Positions 6,442 through 8,127 of a stretch of 8,127 nucleotides of DNA are shown in pieces. Origin of the DNA: JBKBXU01 sp046313675. Its GTDB lineage: Bacteria; Bacteroidota; Bacteroidia; Cytophagales; Cytophagaceae. Both the position numbers and the translations under genes were made by a program. The stretch's first letter is position 1; each line of letters opens with the position of its first letter. The notes under the pieces are model-generated. The model ran no database searches. It was not told the DNA's origin and was given only the letters and a program-made list of their open reading frames with translations. The stretch lies in NCBI GenBank assembly GCA_046313675.1, contig JBKBXU010000216.1, positions 1-8,127 on the forward strand. Direction: 5' to 3'.

Positions 6442-6510
6442 ATGGTTTTTGCTATTAATTCCTTTAAATTTATAAATGTAAACGCAATAATAGGATTTAA
6501 ATTTTTCTGA
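6442..6510 (+). CDS. Possible 22-residue leader micro-ORF before acs
   Basis: ATG 6442 is preceded by AGGAGG at 6431-6436 with a five-base spacer, the best Shine-Dalgarno site in the window. The frame runs 22 codons to TGA at 6508-6510, 40 bases before acs. The peptide (MVFAINSFKFINVNAIIGFK plus two Phe) is rich in Phe, Ile and Asn and matches nothing I know. No run of one regulatory amino acid suggests classical attenuation. It may be a chance ORF. Its notable point is the strong SD in a genome whose genes mostly lack one. Confidence 0.3.
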   Translation: MVFAINSFKFINVNAIIGFKFF

Positions 6511-6512
6511 CT

Positions 6513-6524
6513 TCTTAATTAAGA
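6513..6524. repeat. 12-bp perfect palindrome in the acs leader
   Basis: TCTTAATTAAGA is a perfect palindrome 26 bases before the acs start codon. It could be an operator half-site pair or a chance A/T-rich palindrome. Nothing else in the window repeats it. Confidence 0.25.
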
Positions 6525-6550
6525 GCTCCTGTAAATAGAATATTATTTTT

Positions 6551-8127
6551 ATGGCCTATAGAATTAAAACTTTTGAAGAGTACAAAATAGAGTATGATTA
6601 CAGTGTAAGCAATCCCGAAGGTTTTTGGGAAGAAAAAGCATCTGAATTTTTATGGCGAAGGAAATGGGATAAAGTACTTTCCTGGGATTTTAAAAAGCCA
6701 GATGTAAAATGGTTTGTTAACGGGAAATTAAATATTACGGAAAATTGCCTTGAACGGCATTTACATACTAAAGCAGACAAGCCTGCTATTATCTGGGAGC
6801 CAAATGAGCCTGGAGAAAGAGGAGTTACTTTATCTTATAAGGAGTTGTTTTTCAGGGTATGCAGGCTGGCCAATGTTTTGATCAATAATGGTATCCAAAA
6901 AGGGGACAGGGTCTGCCTTTATATGCCCATGGTTCCTGAGCTGGCTATTGCTGTTTTGGCCTGTGCCCGAGTCGGAGCTATTCATTCCGTTGTTTTTGCC
7001 GGATTCTCTGCAAAATCTTTGTCTGAAAGAATTAATGATGCTGGGGCAAAATTAATACTCACTTCAGATGGTGGGTTCAGGGGAGCAAAAAAAACAGGGA
7101 TAAAAGAAATTGTAGATGAGGCGGTAGTGGAATGTGAATGTGTAGATAAAGTTATTGTATTGAAACGAACTGGCCAGGAGGTTGAAATGAAGTCAGGCAG
7201 GGATGTTTGGTGGCATGAAGAACTTGCGAAAGTTTCAGAGGAAAATATTGCAGTGGAAATGGATTCGGAAGATCCATTATTTATACTGTATACATCAGGA
7301 TCAACCGGTAAACCTAAGGGGGTGGTTCATTCTTGTGGGGGATACATGGTGTATTCAGATTATACGTTCAGAAATGTTTTCCAATATGAGGAAGGAGACG
7401 TTTATTGGTGTACTGCCGACATTGGATGGATTACAGGGCATACCTATCTGACGTATGCGCCATTGCTGGCAGGAGCCACGACGTTGATGTTTGAAGGTGT
7501 TCCAAATTATCCTGATGCCGGCCGTTTTTGGCAGGTTATAGATAAATACAAAGTAAATATTTTTTATACAGCTCCTACGGCGATCAGGTCATTGATGGCC
7601 AGTGGATTGGATTATGTTAATGCTTATAAACTTGATTCTTTGAAAGTTTTGGGCTCTGTAGGAGAGCCTATTAATGAAGAAGCCTGGCATTGGTATCATG
7701 ACCATATTGGAAAAAACAGGTGTCCGATTGTTGATACATGGTGGCAGACTGAAACAGGGGGTATTCTAATTTCTCCTTTGGCTGGGATCACACCTACGAA
7801 ACCTTCCTATGCTACCCTGCCTTTACCCGGAGTACAACCAATGTTGGTTGATAGTGAGGGTAATGAGCTTACAGGTAATGGAGTGGAAGGGAATTTATGC
7901 ATAAAATTCCCCTGGCCGTCCATTATCCGTACTACCTGGGGAGATCATGAAAGGTGCAGGACTACGTATTTTTCCAGTTATAAAAATACCTATTTTACCG
8001 GCGATGGCTGCAAGAGAGACGAAGAAGGCTATTACAGGATTCTCGGTAGGGTGGATGATGTTATTAATGTTTCAGGCCACCGGATGGGCACTGCGGAAGT
8101 GGAAAATGCGATAGATGAGCACCCTTT
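6551..8127 (+). CDS. acs: Acetyl-CoA synthetase (AMP-forming), 3' end outside window
   Basis: The frame is open from ATG 6551 to the window end (525 full codons) with no stop or frameshift. Acs makes acetyl-CoA from acetate, ATP and CoA through acetyl-AMP. The N-terminus (YRIKTFEEYK, then NPEGFWEE) is the family's ACAS_N domain. The adenylation domain has the P-loop YTSGSTGKPKG (247 onward), GWITGH, GSVGEP, and WWQTETGG (397 onward). The second Trp there narrows the acyl pocket to acetate in characterised Acs enzymes, which favours acetate over propionate. The hinge region YFTGDG and GRVDDVINVSGHRMGTAEVE are present. About 110 residues are missing, including the conserved Lys that acetylation inactivates in known Acs proteins. 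No Shine-Dalgarno precedes ATG; the leader is TATTATTTTT. MenE was considered because menC is near, but length and motifs rule it out. Confidence 0.96.
   Translation, partial: MAYRIKTFEEYKIEYDYSVSNPEGFWEEKASEFLWRRKWDKVLSWDFKKPDVKWFVNGKLNITENCLERHLHTKADKPAIIWEPNEPGERGVTLSYKELFFRVCRLANVLINNGIQKGDRVCLYMPMVPELAIAVLACARVGAIHSVVFAGFSAKSLSERINDAGAKLILTSDGGFRGAKKTGIKEIVDEAVVECECVDKVIVLKRTGQEVEMKSGRDVWWHEELAKVSEENIAVEMDSEDPLFILYTSGSTGKPKGVVHSCGGYMVYSDYTFRNVFQYEEGDVYWCTADIGWITGHTYLTYAPLLAGATTLMFEGVPNYPDAGRFWQVIDKYKVNIFYTAPTAIRSLMASGLDYVNAYKLDSLKVLGSVGEPINEEAWHWYHDHIGKNRCPIVDTWWQTETGGILISPLAGITPTKPSYATLPLPGVQPMLVDSEGNELTGNGVEGNLCIKFPWPSIIRTTWGDHERCRTTYFSSYKNTYFTGDGCKRDEEGYYRILGRVDDVINVSGHRMGTAEVENAIDEHP

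Noticed and set aside
6598..7451. Short reading frames within acs (6598-6780 minus, 7203-7451 plus)
   Set aside because: They are shadows of the intact Acs frame, which shows all family motifs without interruption.
6551..8127. MenE (o-succinylbenzoate-CoA ligase) because menC is in the window
   Set aside because: The N-terminal ACAS_N domain, WWQTETGG and length are those of acetyl-CoA synthetase.

Overview
The window reads as chromosomal housekeeping DNA from a member of the Bacteroidota, probably of the Cytophagia type. It is AT-rich, most genes lack a Shine-Dalgarno site, and it carries a DUF2027-Smr protein (a family I know from Bacteroidota), a Bacteroidota-style MenC and a class A RNase P RNA. 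I see no mobile element, phage gene, CRISPR array, tRNA or rRNA. The assignment to phylum rests on recognised gene families; no search was run.

Layout. Positions 1-2255 hold three rightward genes with very short gaps: the 3' part of a short-chain dehydrogenase/reductase (SDR), menC (o-succinylbenzoate synthase, menaquinone pathway), and a complete second SDR. They look like one operon. Both SDRs have lost at least part of the Tyr-xxx-Lys catalytic pair. A hairpin at 2257-2284 separates this operon from the leftward block that converges on it.

Positions 2295-6367 are all on the minus strand. In transcription order they are a short Omp85-family outer-membrane protein with one POTRA domain (GTG start), a DUF2027-Smr protein, the RNase P RNA gene rnpB (ending in eight U), and a receiver plus AAA+ sigma-54 activator that ends without a DNA-binding helix-turn-helix. 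The rnpB gene carries near-identical GATAGC-type palindromes at the tips of two of its helices (my P12 and P19) and a related CCCGA/TCGGG stem in a third (P9). These look like the small palindromic repeats that occur in many copies in genomes of this phylum.

Positions 6368-8127 start with a 183-base divergent intergenic region. It holds a 22-codon micro-ORF with a perfect AGGAGG ribosome binding site. Then comes acs (acetyl-CoA synthetase), intact for 525 codons and cut by the window end.

How they work together: MenC serves menaquinone synthesis for respiration, Acs activates acetate to acetyl-CoA, rnpB matures tRNAs, and the Omp85 protein probably acts in outer-membrane biogenesis or transport. 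These are mostly independent core functions. I find no convincing new multi-gene system. The points most worth checking are the degenerate SDRs around menC, the palindromes built into RNase P RNA, the HTH-less sigma-54 regulator, the single-POTRA Omp85 protein, and the SD-led micro-ORF before acs.
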